A stretch of 64,000 nucleotides of DNA, from positions 7,398,708 to 7,462,707 of the forward strand of contig JARWKL010000007.1 in NCBI GenBank assembly GCA_029961685.1, in the 5' to 3' direction. This DNA is from Aristolochia californica. Its lineage: Eukaryota; Streptophyta; Magnoliopsida; Piperales; Aristolochiaceae. The notes beneath the pieces were generated by a model. That model made no database searches. It had not been told where the DNA came from and worked only from the letters and a program-made list of their open reading frames with translations. Made by a program: the position numbers and the translations under genes. This document shows, piece by piece, positions 22,690 to 34,345 of this stretch (the stretch's first letter is position 1; the number at the start of each line of letters is the position of its first letter).

Positions 22690-25600
22690 CCCTCCCCCAC
22701 TATTCCCTTCCTTCTACTGAATTTTGTTTTTTTTTTGGTTGGAAAACTGCAAATAGGTACTCATATCTTCTTGACACTTTTTTAGGTAGGGGTCTACTGC
22801 TCTCTCAGTCAACTTCTAGAGTATGGATTTTATCATGCAGATCCGCACCCAGGAAACCTTCTGCGCACAACTGATGGGAAGCTTGCATATTTAGGTAATT
22901 GTTACTCAGTTTTACATCCAGAAAAAAACTTGAACTTTCTGGACTTTCGTGACCTCTGAAAGTACCAAACACCCTTTACTCTTATTTCCAGATTTTGGTA
23001 TGATGGGTGAATTCAAGCAGGAACTACGAGATGGATTCATTGAAGCTTGCCTACATCTTGTTAACCGTGATTTTGATGCATTAGCAAAAGATTTTGTCAC
23101 CCTGGGGTATGTTCATTGATGTATTGAGCCTGATAAATGGATGTGAAATTAGATTAATCACATTTTTTTGTAAATTGTTCTGTAGGCTACTGCCACCAAC
23201 GGCCCAAAAGGGTGAAGTATCCGAAGCACTAACAGGTTTTGACTTCTTCTAAGTGCTCTTCCACAATCTGTATTAAAAAATAAGTCTTCATTTTTCTTCT
23301 CGTCAGATTTCATTTCTGAATAGCCTTAAATTGGATTAGTTGGTAAGATTGTGCTAACCATGCTTTCCAATTGTAGGTGTTTTCCAGAATGCTGTGAACA
23401 AAGGAGTCAGGAATATCAGTTTTGGAGATCTCTCAGGAAACTTAGGCCGTACAATGTATGGTGTCGGGAGTCATTTGGCTCTGCTTTTGAAATATAAAAG
23501 TTAAAAAAGGGTCTTGCTGCTGATAAATTATTTAATTTACAAATAGTAATTAGTGTTTAAATGACATTTGGGTTCACTGTGCCTAGTTTTGCTGAAGGTC
23601 TGTTTCCCTTGAAACTCTGGCAAAAGTTTCTCCAGATCAGCTCAGATGCTAATTTCTGTGATTCTGTTCTCTATTAAATTTTTACACAGAAATAGTCAAT
23701 GTGTGAGTAGTTATTAAAAGGTCATAATTCACAAGAATTTCATTGAGTAGTTGTTTTGATGAGTGTATGTACTTTTAAATAAAATGTTCTTGTTATGTTG
23801 CTTTGTCTAATGTCAGTTCCTGCTTGCTAGATGTATATAGTATTGCTACTGTCTTTTAATTATTATGAATATCTGAATGTTATGTAAAGCCAGATTGAAA
23901 TAGTAAAGGGACATAATGTGAGAATTTTCAGGTGCTAAAGTGCTTTAAAAAGTGGTACGTTTAATAATTACCAGTGTCTTGGTGATTGGATGCAAAAAGA
24001 TGTAGTCTCACATGTTTGTCGTCATCTGAAGAATTTTTTTGCCACTGAATTGGCACTTTTGCAACATATAATTATAAACCTGGATGGCAGAGGTTAAAAG
24101 ATTTTTTCAGAGGTTGGACCCAGAGATTGTCCAGTTTGATCCTTAATTAATTGGTCTTAGGCAACAGAAATATCCATTGAAATCACCATTCCATGGAGGC
24201 ACTGTCAACAGTCTTATATTAATAAGATATTGGTGAAATTCATGTCAAGTGTCTCTCCCAAAAAAGCAACAACTGGAGCCTGGTAGCACTTTTAACTGAA
24301 AGCCTGCAGGGCACCTTTGTGGTTCTGCATCTTGACAAGATGGGCACCTTTACCAGGTTTATTTAAAAAAGAGCAAGTTTGTGCTAATCCATATACATTG
24401 ATGACCCTTCAGTGTGGATTTGGCTTTGGTATGAACTTTTTCTTGTTTGGTTAATCTCGGAATCTCCTAAATTGCTAGTACTGTGGGCTTCCAATTTTTA
24501 TTTTATTTTTGCTTTTTTTGTATTTTAATTAATTTATTTATTATGAATTGAAGGGGAGAAACCAAAAACATCATCAAGCACTCCACCTAGTGGAGTAAGA
24601 TGTTACTTATTTTCTAGTCAACATGTTTAAGCTTGCTGGTGCTTCATATTACTAATATGACATTTCTCAGGTACAAGTTTAAGTTCCAGATACCATCTTA
24701 TTTCTCTCTCGTGATTAGAAGGTAATTTATGCATGACCCAGAGCATGAAAAAAAAAATTCCTGCAAGCATCGTCTTATTGTTTTGACTTTTTATTCTCAT
24801 GTTAATGGCATATAATCTCTATGTTTTATTGTTTTGACTCTTTAATCTCATATTAATGGCTTATGATCTCGATTAACACTGTTGTTCTCAGCCTTGCTGT
24901 TCTGGAGGGTATTGCCATCAGTTTTAATCCTAAGTACAAAGTTCTAAGTAGTTCATATCCATGGATTGCTAGAAAAGTACTTACCGATAGCTCACTACAG
25001 CTTAGGTCCACGCTGCAGTCTCTTCTTTATGAGGTAATTTTTTGAACTTTGTTAGTGGAAATAGTCCCACGTAGATTTATGTTAGGAATCATGTGGCTAT
25101 AATTTAGGAGGCCATTTTCCTACTAATAATCACAGGATCTTTCCCGACATTAACTTTTGTGCGACTATTCCAACCAACTAACTAGTTTGTCATCAGTTTC
25201 TTGGTCAGTTTATTGTTCTCTAATACTTTCTTTTTTCTCGGGGGCTGGGGGTGGCGAATCAGGATGGTGTATTCAGAATCGATCGTCTAGAATCACTGCT
25301 AACTGAGGTTAGTTTTCATTTTTATTATGTACTCAAGTGTAAACTGTGAGTATTCTTGGCACTTCTTCATAATATAGTTTTCACTTGGCAAAAAAGGTAT
25401 CAATGGCTTGAGTACTGTTAGTTGGGAACTTTGAACAATATGAGTTTCCTTAATCGCAAACTGATATATCTTCCTAATCCTTAGAGCCACACTTCACTCT
25501 TCTTTCCCGAAAAACTTTTACTAATGGTTTTATATTACTTGATTGAATGGCTCTCTGGTGGTGGCCCAACCAGATGAGCAACTGGGATCTCAACAGGCTT

Positions 25601-27312
25601 GTGATGTAAAATACTAGAGCTGGCATTAAGTGGGTCACATATCTAAAGCAGATATACCTAAATTTTTTGCATTCCCAAATTGATCCAGATGACTTCCTCT
25701 TATACTTTTCTGTCTGTTTATTTGGCAGTCCCTCCGTGCAAGAACTGAGCAGTCTTATGTGGAAAAAGATGTTGTCAACAACGATACCAGGGTGGTTATC
25801 AAGCAGCTTCTTACTTTCACATTGACTGAGAAGGTCATTTACACAGCACAATCCTTTTTAATGACCTGTCTGGATTTAGCTGAAAGCTACCATGATCCTG
25901 ATTTTGAAAACCTTTTTTTTCTTTACCTCTTATTTCCAGGGTGAATTTGTGAGGGATATACTATTGCAGGAATTTGTGAAGGTAAGTTCCTTTCTCCATC
26001 CCTCTAAGATCTATATTCCTTTAGAATTTAAGGAAACGTTAATTGAAGGAAATGTTGAAGAACCTCATAATGCTAAAGAAGAAATTCGACTTAGTGACTG
26101 TCTTGAAACTTTATGTTTCACTTTGTAATTACCTCTACTAATTATTTATGGTGGTATTTTGAAACTGGGGGGACAGCGTTACTGGCAGTTTGAGCTTCAT
26201 TTGCAATGCCAAAATATTTTTTCCCCAAATCTCTGTAAAATTTGAAGGATCCCCAGGCTCAAATCTATGTTGTAGACGTTAGTATTGTTTTCCAAATTTT
26301 TATTTTTGCTGCATTTTATATTTGCCACTTCAAGTTTACATCTTGGCTCTTCTGCAAATTACTTCAGGGAATCGATGGAATCACCTTAGCAACCTTGGAT
26401 TCAATTAATTCAGCACTACCATTTGCACTACCGTTTCCGTCATTTTCATTGGAAGATGAAGATATCAACAATATAAGAACCTTCCGCCGTCTTATGCTCT
26501 TGTTGTCAGGGTTCCAGAGTAGTGGTGGCTCACTTACAGTATGAATGCTTATCATATTTCTTTTTTTTTCTCCTTCTATTTTCTTTTTTAACAGTGTAAT
26601 TCTAATAGTAAAGATACAAAAGTAACAAGACTAAAATATATTAAGAGAATAAGATAGGGTCGGGATACAAAATAAATTGGCTGAAAATTTGAAAAAGTAG
26701 GGAATTTAGAGTTTGTTTGGTTGCTTGCTTTTGGCAAGTGAAAAAGTCAACTGTATATTACACATTACCTGTCGTCTATTTAAGTTTAGTTAATCACAAC
26801 TTTTGCTCATCGGCTTTAATTATTATGTGGATTTTTTTATTTTTTGGGGGGATGATTGAGAATTATGTTCTGTCTTCTTGTAGGAAATGAAAGTTGCAAA
26901 GGCAGGAGATGATTACTTGGAGGATGCATCTCTTGTTCTTTATCAACTGGCATCGATTGAAGAATATATACCTATCCTCACTGTTATTCCTGAGGTAAAT
27001 GTCATCAAATATATAAATACATGATAAATGCTTTTCAGCCATACATACACGTGTGCATGTCATATGCTCACGGATAACTGTGCAAACACCCTCTAACATC
27101 TGCTATTGGTGAATGGAAGATGACTCTAGAAATAAAGCTTTCTGTGGTTTCTTCATCTCCCACATGGACTGCTGATGCAGTGTTCTTCTCATGTCTTGCA
27201 GCTTCCCTTGGAGTTCCAGGAAAAATTACTTCGTCTACCAGCTGACGTAGCTGCAAGATTTGTATCACGAGCAATTGCAAGAACTATAAGAAGGATTGTC
27301 AGCAACAGATGA
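19575..27312 (+). CDS. ABC1-family (AarF/UbiB) atypical kinase, probably chloroplastic
   Basis: There are 21 exons: 19575-19958, 20165-20209, 20740-20778, 20861-21031, 21145-21297, 21461-21496, 21861-21904, 22384-22474, 22567-22608, 22786-22894, 22992-23106, 23186-23235, 23377-23455, 24671-24721, 24892-25033, 25263-25307, 25729-25833, 25940-25981, 26368-26538, 26884-26994, 27202-27312. All introns are GT-AG, the phases agree, and 2136 nt give 711 residues with no stop. The Ser/Arg-rich, acid-poor N-terminus suits a plastid transit peptide. ABC1 motifs are KIAQ (147-150, where KxGQ is usual), the Ala-rich loop AAASLGQ (207-213), Lys229 in VAVK, EMDY (277), HADPHPGN (352-359) and DFG (372-374). 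Plant ABC1K proteins act in plastoglobules and affect prenylquinone metabolism and stress tolerance. The substrate is unknown. It looks closest to the ABC1K4/ATH8-type group, but that is from memory and uncertain. Confidence 0.93.
22629..22687 (+). repeat. (CT)n microsatellite in an ABC1 kinase intron
   Basis: About 29 CT repeats begin 20 bp after the end of exon 9 (22608). On the transcript this is a long pyrimidine run only about 100 nt before the next acceptor at 22785. It should vary in length between individuals. Confidence 0.95.
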
Positions 27313-27985
27313 AAAACAAAGGAGGTAAATGCCACAAATGTAAATTCTGTTCTCTCAGCTATATCACCCATTGTCTCATGTAGATTCTCGGTTGTTCTTC
27401 AACCCTCATGCAAACTCTTAATAGTTTTAGAAAAATAATATAGAACAAAATGATGATAAATTTCTTTTAGTAAGTCTTTGCAGAAAGAAATTGAAAGTAA
27501 ACAATCCTAGCAGTGAATGGTGAACGCAGAACACTGGCTTGCATATAGCAGAAAGAGATTCGAGAACTGCTGCAACTCATAATTATACAGCAGTCTCTCC
27601 ACAAATATAGCTGGTAAAGCTCACCATTTTATTGAATATACACTATTTTAATGCATCCCACTGCAACTGGTTCTATTATGTGGTTGCACTATTTGAACAC
27701 TGCTATGATCTTTGGTAATGCCATTGCGAAGGTGGTTGGTTTACAGGTCCCAAACTCGGAGGCAGTATTTTTGTGCTTAACCCCGCACCTTGGAAGCCGT
27801 GGGTCCCTGCCCCACTCCGCTGCACCCCGACCTTAATTTTAAAAAATTAATTAAAATAAAAAAATAAATAAGGATAAACAAAATCACAAAGGGGTTCAGT
27901 CAGGTAAGTTTTTAGGGTTAATCATGTCCCCAAGACGACATTTGACACTTCTTTTTTACAATAAACCCGTCTCCGCCTCACGGTT
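27313..27985 (+). other. 3' flank of the ABC1 kinase gene, duplicated at 41.4-41.8 kb
   Basis: Non-coding. It parallels 41411-41835: both have GCAGAAAGAGA followed by AATTATA.AGCA and TCCAC, and both have TTATGTGGTT.CACT.TTTG and ACAGGTCCCAAACT. This marks the right part of the duplicated ABC1 unit. It probably contains the 3' UTR. A short GC-rich patch at 27770-27835 has no recognised function. Confidence 0.6.
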
Positions 27986-27989
27986 TAGG

Positions 27990-28110
27990 TTTTGGAACTG
28001 TACACGACTCAGATATAATATCTACCATGTATTAATCAGTCACTTACGTGCACCCATTCAACAATTACCCCTTTGAAGCACTCAAGCTTGACCAGAAACA
28101 CTTAGGCATT
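27990..28110 (-). pseudogene. Shikimate kinase relic, part 1 (intron 7 sequence)
   Basis: The segment around 28049-28072 reads GTGCACCCATTCAACAATTA followed by CCC, with one mismatch to 45773-45795 in intron 7 of the intact shikimate kinase gene. Weaker similarity extends both ways (TCTACCA before, GACCAGAAACA after). The orientation is the same as in the intact gene. It is the left half of a copy whose right half is at 38278-38475. No coding sequence is kept here. Confidence 0.6.
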
Positions 28111-28119
28111 ATTGGTGCC

Positions 28120-28360
28120 ATTTTCAGTAAAAGCAAGAAAAATCTTTCCAGGTAAAAATGTGATTCTTGGGTTTATTAGTGCTCATTTTTCAGGAAACTT
28201 ATATTTACCTGGAAATCATTATCTGAAAAATTAAATGATTTTTAGGTAAGGATTTCTAGCCTCGAGATGCTGGAAAACTACTACCTGGAAAAACATAATG
28301 ATTTTTCAGGTAATGATTTCTAGCCTTGAGATACTGGAAACTACTAGCGAAAAGCATCGG
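28120..28360. repeat. 63-bp tandem repeat with internal inverted repeats
   Basis: Two copies of a 63-bp unit (28234-28296 and 28297-about 28358) share AATGATTTTT.AGGTAA, GATTTCTAGCCT and GAGAT.CTGGAAA. Within them ACCTGGAAATCATT faces AATGATTTTTAGGT, and ACCTGGAAAAACAT faces AATGATTTTTCAGGT, so the unit can fold into hairpins. It may be part of a small foldback element. No open frame. Confidence 0.6.
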
Positions 28361-29146
28361 TTTTCCAGCAGCAATGCCGCTTCTTTTCATACCTCGTCTC
28401 TCCTTTCACTGTTGATTAGAACAAAAAGTTGATTGTCCGATGAATCCGTATGGTTTGCGGATTTTTTTAACACATCGTTATCACGTCTTTGCAGTAGCTG
28501 TCGTTGTCGAAGCGTCGCCCAGGGGGTCAAACATGGGGAACGTCCCCGAAGGCAGCTTCACGGCGACAAGGCAAGAGCTGGAGTCATCATCAGTGATACA
28601 TAAAGGATCATCTAATGCTAGGTCGAAAACTGAATCAGCGACGCTAGAGTTGCAAAGCCGATGGGCGATGATAAGATCCGAGTCCTAGGGTCCTATTATT
28701 CTTCTAAAAGGACCCACTTTGTTCATCCCAAGTTTATTTCGAATAGAAATCCTTTGTCTTGATTTGGATTTCACAAGATTGGAGCGTTCCTCAAGCTGCA
28801 ACTGGTTTCACCCTGAAAATCGAAGCTTTCCTCTGTTGTGTCTGATGCAACTAGTTCATTAGAATCGCTCGATTCTTATGATCCGTCAGATTCTTCTTCG
28901 CCCACCACATAGTATGCACCATAACCATGTCCTTGATGTTCTCTGTTGACCTTCAGAGAGGCCTAAAGGTTGTTACAGTAGCCGTCAGCGGTCTGTCCAT
29001 CGTCTAGGAAGGCTACTAAATTGTCCACCATATCTTGACTCTTCTTCTTCAATGAGGCCACGTGTTCGTCAATGATTTCATCCATGAATCGATCAGAGAG
29101 CCACAGGCCCACAGGTGAGCCACTTCTTGAACCCTGCGGGTCACCC
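28361..29146. other. Unrecognised sequence with short gene-like frames
   Basis: On the minus strand, 29148-28963 can encode MDEIIDEHVASLKKKSQDMV and on to a stop. After more stops an acidic Ser-rich stretch follows (about 28940-28790). About 60 codons between 28650 and 28470 read like protein (LALDDPLCITDDDSSS). The composition is more GC-rich than the surroundings. This looks like a decayed gene or a gene fragment carried by a transposon, but I do not recognise the family. Confidence 0.3.
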
Positions 29147-29155
29147 ATCTCAGCT

Positions 29156-29466
29156 TAGGGTGGGCACGGATCGAACCCGAATCCGATCCCCCCAATCTAA
29201 AAAAAACCTGATTCATCAAACCCAAACCCAACCTGATCATCATCCTCTTAAATCCGAATTAAACCTAACCTATCTCCACCCCATCCCCGTAAAACCTGAC
29301 CCATCTTAACCCTATTTTATATCTTTTGTTTTATATATGGGTCAGGTTTGGAAAAACCCGCTGAAATCCATCAAAAAATTTTTCTATGCCGTGAGTGAAA
29401 TTTCAAATCTGAACCCATATTTTTTCAGGTTGGGTTCCCATAAAACCTGACCCGATGTACACCCCT
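29156..29466. mobile_element. Non-autonomous hAT-type MITE with target duplication
   Basis: The left end reads TAGGGTGGGCACGGATCGAA and the right end, reversed, AGGGGTGTACATCGGGTCAG: imperfect terminal inverted repeats of the common plant hAT-MITE type. The element is flanked on both sides by ATCTCAGCT (29147-29155 and 29467-29475), an 8-9 bp target duplication. The interior is rich in CAAACCC and GGGTTT and has no coding capacity. About 311 bp. Confidence 0.8.
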
Positions 29467-29564
29467 ATCTCAGCTACTTAGATATTGAAGGCACTCATGA
29501 GCTTAGAGAATTTTCGCAAGAATGGTGACGAATACATCCTATCTCTCCTGCAAGTTCAACTTGA

Positions 29565-30078
29565 AGGCCTTACTGTAAGTGATACTATGAGTTAAACCAA
29601 CTCCCCGATGTTAACTAGCTTGCCAGAGCTATAGTTAACAGGCGAGATCATGGCGTCCACTTCGTCCCGAACGAAGGCCCACGACTCACGTGTTTTTGCT
29701 TACAGCATCCGAGAGAAGAGGTCAATGCCTACTAAATTTGAAGTTTATCTTTGTCTCCAACATGAACTTTATGTTAGTTATCTACATGAACTTCATTTTC
29801 CCACTTGGAAGGGGGGGGGGGAGGCCTTACTGTAAGTGATACTATGAGTTAAACCAACTCCCCGATGTTAACTAGCTTGCCAGAGCTATAGTTAACAGGC
29901 GAGATCATGGCGTCCACTTCGTCCCGAACGAAGGCCCACGACTCACGTGTTTTTGCTTACAGCATCCGAGAGAAGAGGTCAATGCCTACTAAATTTGAAG
30001 TTTATCTTTGTCTCCAACATGAACTTTATGTTAGTTATCTACATCTTCATTTTCCCACTTGGAAGGGGGGAGGGGGGG
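29565..30078 (+). repeat. 257-bp direct tandem duplication ending in poly-G
   Basis: Copy 1 is 29565-29821 and copy 2 is 29822-about 30078. They are nearly identical. Copy 2 lacks a few bases near 30041 (CTACATGAACTTC against CTACATCTTC) and has extra bases in the final guanine run. Each copy holds the same short frame beginning MASTSSRTKAHDSRVFAYS, which matches no family I know. High identity means a recent event. Confidence 0.9.
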
Positions 30079-30975
30079 GGGGTGCCCCAAATGGATTCTT
30101 GAAGATCAAGTTCATGTCCAACATAAAGATCATGTCAGTCATATGCATGAAGATCATCTTCGCATTTAGTGTTAGTGTTGACGCTTTCATGTACAGGAAA
30201 AAAGTTTACAGTAAATAGTGCCCACTCATTAGAAAAACATTAAAAACAAGAGAATCCCTAAACCTGTACAGTACACTTATAATTACAACATAATCTCAAA
30301 CCCCAAATTAAGTAAAACCATCATTATTACTACACGAGTAACTTATTTAATGTATAATTAAAATATATTAATATATTTATTAATTGAATTAGATATGTTA
30401 TTGTGCATTAATGTGGTAATTACGTGAGGCAATGAAATACACACATGATTAATTATAAGTAATAAATAAATAACAAAAACGAAAGTAATATGTTTAGCTA
30501 TTAATTTATTAATAACATATGATATTGTAACTATAGCCTAAAAATGAATGTTTTAAGAGGAAAAATTGATTTAATCATAACTTTAATACACTATATATTT
30601 GTATGTAATATTACCACTATTAAATCACTAATATAATACAATAAATAAAAAATAAATATAATGAGTAAATAAAGAATTATTTTATTAAAAACGCAATATG
30701 TGTAGTATTAATTGATAATATATTTCCAAAAAATTAAAATTAATCAATTGATCAAATACATATTGTAACTATATTTTATTTATCAGACTTAAATATCTAG
30801 TTTAATATAGTAATAAAATTTAATAAATATAATATATAAATAAACATACAACTTTATTACTAATGTAATAGAGTTTTATTGTAATAACCAGTTCGTGATT
30901 AGCATTAAAATCATCAAATTACAAGTTTAGTACATAAAAACAATACATGTTCAAATACAATAAAATATACAATCA

Positions 30976-32346
30976 TCAGTTATCATTCCACATGCAAGTC
31001 ACTATGTCATCTCGAAATTGTGCGGCTCTTGTGGATTCTAATGCACGTTGCCTTCGAAAGCTTGTTACTTGGGTATCCTCTTCCATAAGACCATCGCTAT
31101 CATCGATGTTTGTATCGTCCATTGCACGTAATTGAACCCCATCACCTCCTTCACCAAACTCATCATCCGAATCATCATCTTCCAAATCAAATATATCATT
31201 GTAATCCTCTGTACGTATATAATTGTGCAATATGCAACAAGCAATAACAATTTTTGTCTGCACCTTAAAAGAAAATGGAGTGTCTTTCAACATTTGAAAT
31301 CGAGCTTTTAAAGTACCAAAAGTTCTCTCAATAGTATTCCGCAAAGACGAGTGTCTTCGATTGAATAATTTTTTTTCATTCTTAGGAATATTATCTCCAA
31401 ATTCTTGCAAATGATATCGAGTTCCTCGATATGGAGCCAAAAATCCTCGTAGATTTGCATAACCAGCATCAACTAGATAATATTTACCTACAATACCAAA
31501 TATTTTCTACATTAAATAATTAAAGATAAAATAGATAAAATATTACTGCATAAAATATATTATTTATCTTCAGGTACAAATAGTCTATTTCGGCAAGTCA
31601 ATGCGTCCTTCAGTACACGAGAATCAGCTGCTGATCCCTCCCATCCAACTAGTACATAAGTGAATTGCATGTCGAATGTACATGCTACCATCACATTTTG
31701 TGAGAGATAACCCTTTCTGTTCCAGAACCTTGGTTGTTCGCTTTGATATACGTTCCATCAATAGCCCCAATACAATCCTAATTATATAATTTCAATTAGT
31801 ATTGACTAAATTTGTATAGTAATCTAAATAGAGGGCAAGTGATGTTACCTTGAAGTATAGATAAAACATTGAATTGTTTAAAATCCTCGAGTGTGTGCAT
31901 TCTGAAGGCTGTTTGATGTAATTAGAGTGAAGTTTGAGGATAACATCCAACACCTTGTTGAAATATTTACTTATGAACCAGTTCGTTCTATCAAACATCT
32001 CTGCTGTGACACTATAGGCTTGTTGTTGACCAACAGTTAGGAGGAAATAGGCAAGTTGTTCTTCCACTGAGATGGTCTTTGTCGCTGATAAAAACCCTCT
32101 GGTATTAAGTATTGTTGCCAATTTGTGAAATACAATTTGATTCATCCTGTAAACTTTTCGAAATTTAACAGGAGATTTGTTTAAGGCCTTTTGCAAATAC
32201 AACGGACCATTCATCCCATAAGAACGTGGTACACCTCTGTTGCCAGGGCATAGATAGTATCTTACTATGACGACAATAATACATGCCAATCCAATCATAA
32301 TTACATCCATATCTTCTTTTGTCATAATATCCATGAGAATCTGCAA
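30976..32346 (-). pseudogene. HARBI1-like (DDE_Tnp_4) transposase, copy 1, decayed
   Basis: Minus-strand exons are 32346-31849, 31777-about 31572 and 31487-30976. The N-terminal part has KVYRMNQIVFHKLATILN and VEEQLAYFLLTVG. Exon 2 starts DCIGAIDGTYIK (first catalytic Asp) and after a frameshift continues GYLSQNVMVACTFDMQ and WEGSAADSRVL (second Asp). Exon 3 has YYLVDAGYANLRGFLAPYRG and RNTIERTFG (catalytic Glu), then an acidic tail. The triad is readable, but the frameshift near 31725 and a lost donor at the second intron (GATAAATA where GGTAAATA is expected) make it non-functional. Confidence 0.8.
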
Positions 32347-32651
32347 ATTTAAACTTCTAAATAGTCATAAACAAAAATAATGGCTAATCTTCAATCATAA
32401 CCTATTCATCTAAACTCAACAATCATATTCACATCCATACTCATCCACCATATTATCCACATAATATATTAAGACAACAAACATATAAAATAGAAACCTT
32501 AACCATACTGATAAGTCTAGCAACGTTATAATTCAAACATCGTCTTTAATACATAACAATCTTCTCAAAACAGATATTGTACTTAAAACGCATTACAATT
32601 ACTTGTTTGCACAATAATTAAGCCACTCGACCCGCTCCGCCACTGTCATTT

Positions 32652-33548
32652 TTAAAAACAAGGCCTCTTACTTGGCGTATTTATCCATTCAGGAGCACCA
32701 TTCTTCAGTGCATTTGACAGGTCCGGAATTTTCATGAGGGCATTGACCCAAGGTTCTTCGACATCGCGTTCCTTATACTTCATAACACATTTCATAGCTT
32801 CAGCGATTTGGCCAACTACATCAATTAATTGTCTATTGTCTTCAATGGGCAATTCGCTTCTCTTTCTACGACGACGTGAAGATGACCCTTTACTTCCACA
32901 AGATTGATCCGCTATCGAATCATTTCCACTATTGAATTGCGGTGGAGTTCCCATAACTATGTCAACATTGTCGAGCTCATCCATCGGGATAAGAGCCGAC
33001 TCATCATGGATAATTTTATCACACAAATCCATAGGAGTTATACTACCATTCCCTATGGCTATTGTGTTTCCGACTACCATAGCCAATTTGTCGTAAAGGG
33101 GGCAACCTTGTTGTCTATACTTCTCAGCCTATTTATGCTCCTACAAGAATAAAACATCATTCTTAGTAATACGAAACAATACAAACTGTTTTACAATATA
33201 TCATGATTTACTGACCTTAATGTAGTCTTACCATACAGAATGACATGCAGTAACTCGTTGTGTGGTTGCATCCCAACCAAACCCACTAGTGTTGAGACAG
33301 CTCGTTACCGTTTAGTATGTTTTTTTTCATGATCTTGTTCGATTCTTAAGCTGCTCAACAGTTTTTTTATTGACTGTGTCTTCATTGAACTTACTGACAC
33401 ATTCCATATATACCTCATGCTTCCAAACACCATTGGGCAACTTGTTCCCCATATATACCTGCTCGACTAAAAGATCGAGCATTTTATTGTCTTCTTCAAA
33501 GCTCCAAAAGTCATATGGTCGACCACTTGGTTATTTTCTTGCAGCCAT
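32652..33548 (-). pseudogene. Harbinger ORF with Myb/SANT-like DNA-binding domain, copy 1, broken
   Basis: A minus-strand ATG at 33548 gives MAARK and then a stop. The frame continues with WSFEEDNKMLDLLVEQVYMG, NKLPNGVWKHEVY and TVEQLKNR, a plant Myb/SANT-like (Myb_DNA-bind_3) domain of the sort that partners the Harbinger transposase. After an intron or gap, GCPLYDKLAMVVGNTIAIG (about 33115-33055) continues into a basic region SSSRRRRKRSELP and ends at 32652. Lies 5' of the transposase on the same strand. Confidence 0.75.
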
Positions 33549-33780
33549 TTTCAATCTAAATTCGAGATTGTCCTCATGGAAAAAACTTTATCAGACAACC
33601 ATTACCCGTCACGAAACAAAAATCACAAATAAGAAAATACCATGTGGTGGATATTTATAACACCTGAATCTCCTCACCAAATGGCAAAAACATTCCATAA
33701 CACTTCAAAAATTTTAAACAACATTCTAAAACATTCCAAAATTAATCAACTATTTCTATCGGAGATGCAAAACAATGCAA

Positions 33781-33799
33781 ACACACACACACACACACA
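33781..33799 (+). repeat. (AC)n microsatellite
   Basis: About nine AC repeats inside Harbinger copy 1. The matching place in copy 2 (about 36626) has only four. Confidence 0.9.
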
Positions 33800-33972
33800 T
33801 CAAGTCCAAATTTACCGAACACCCCTGGTAGAGCCCCATATGACTTCACAGTCACTACAAACTGTACCTCGCAGTGATGGGGGTCGGGTTTCGTTGGCTA
33901 ATGGACGCCCGTGTAGGCGACTCAACCTTGTTTGAATTGGACTAAACACCGTAAACCATAATTGAGAACCTT

Positions 33973-34345
33973 AAAAACCCTAGACCCCATACCTCCAAAA
34001 CCTCCTAAACCCTAACCCTAGACCCCATACCTCCAAAACCTCCTAAACCCTAACCCTAGACCCCCATAACTCCAAAACCTCCTAAACCCTATACCCCAAA
34101 CCCTAATTCTAGAAGTTAAACAAAAAACCCTAGATCTTAACAACCCTAAAAGCCCCAAACTCTAAACACTAAACCCTCTCACCCATTAAACCTTAGCCGA
34201 AAAAAATTGAAAAAAAAAACGAAACCCTAACTCCAGAACCTAAACCCTAACAATACCATAAATCCTTAACCCTAAAAACTTAACCCCTAAATACAAAGCA
34301 CCAAACCCTAAAAACACTAAACCCTAACCCTAATAAAAATTTTAG
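33973..34345 (-). repeat. Telomere-like CCCTAA repeats in Harbinger copy 1
   Basis: Many interrupted copies of AAACCCTA, AACCCTAACCCTAGAC and relatives. A shorter version lies at the same place in copy 2, so the array belongs to the transposon rather than to a chromosome end. Confidence 0.8.

Noticed and set aside
33973..34345. Chromosome end or internal telomere fusion
   Set aside because: The repeats are interrupted, and occur at the same site in both Harbinger copies, so they belong to the element.
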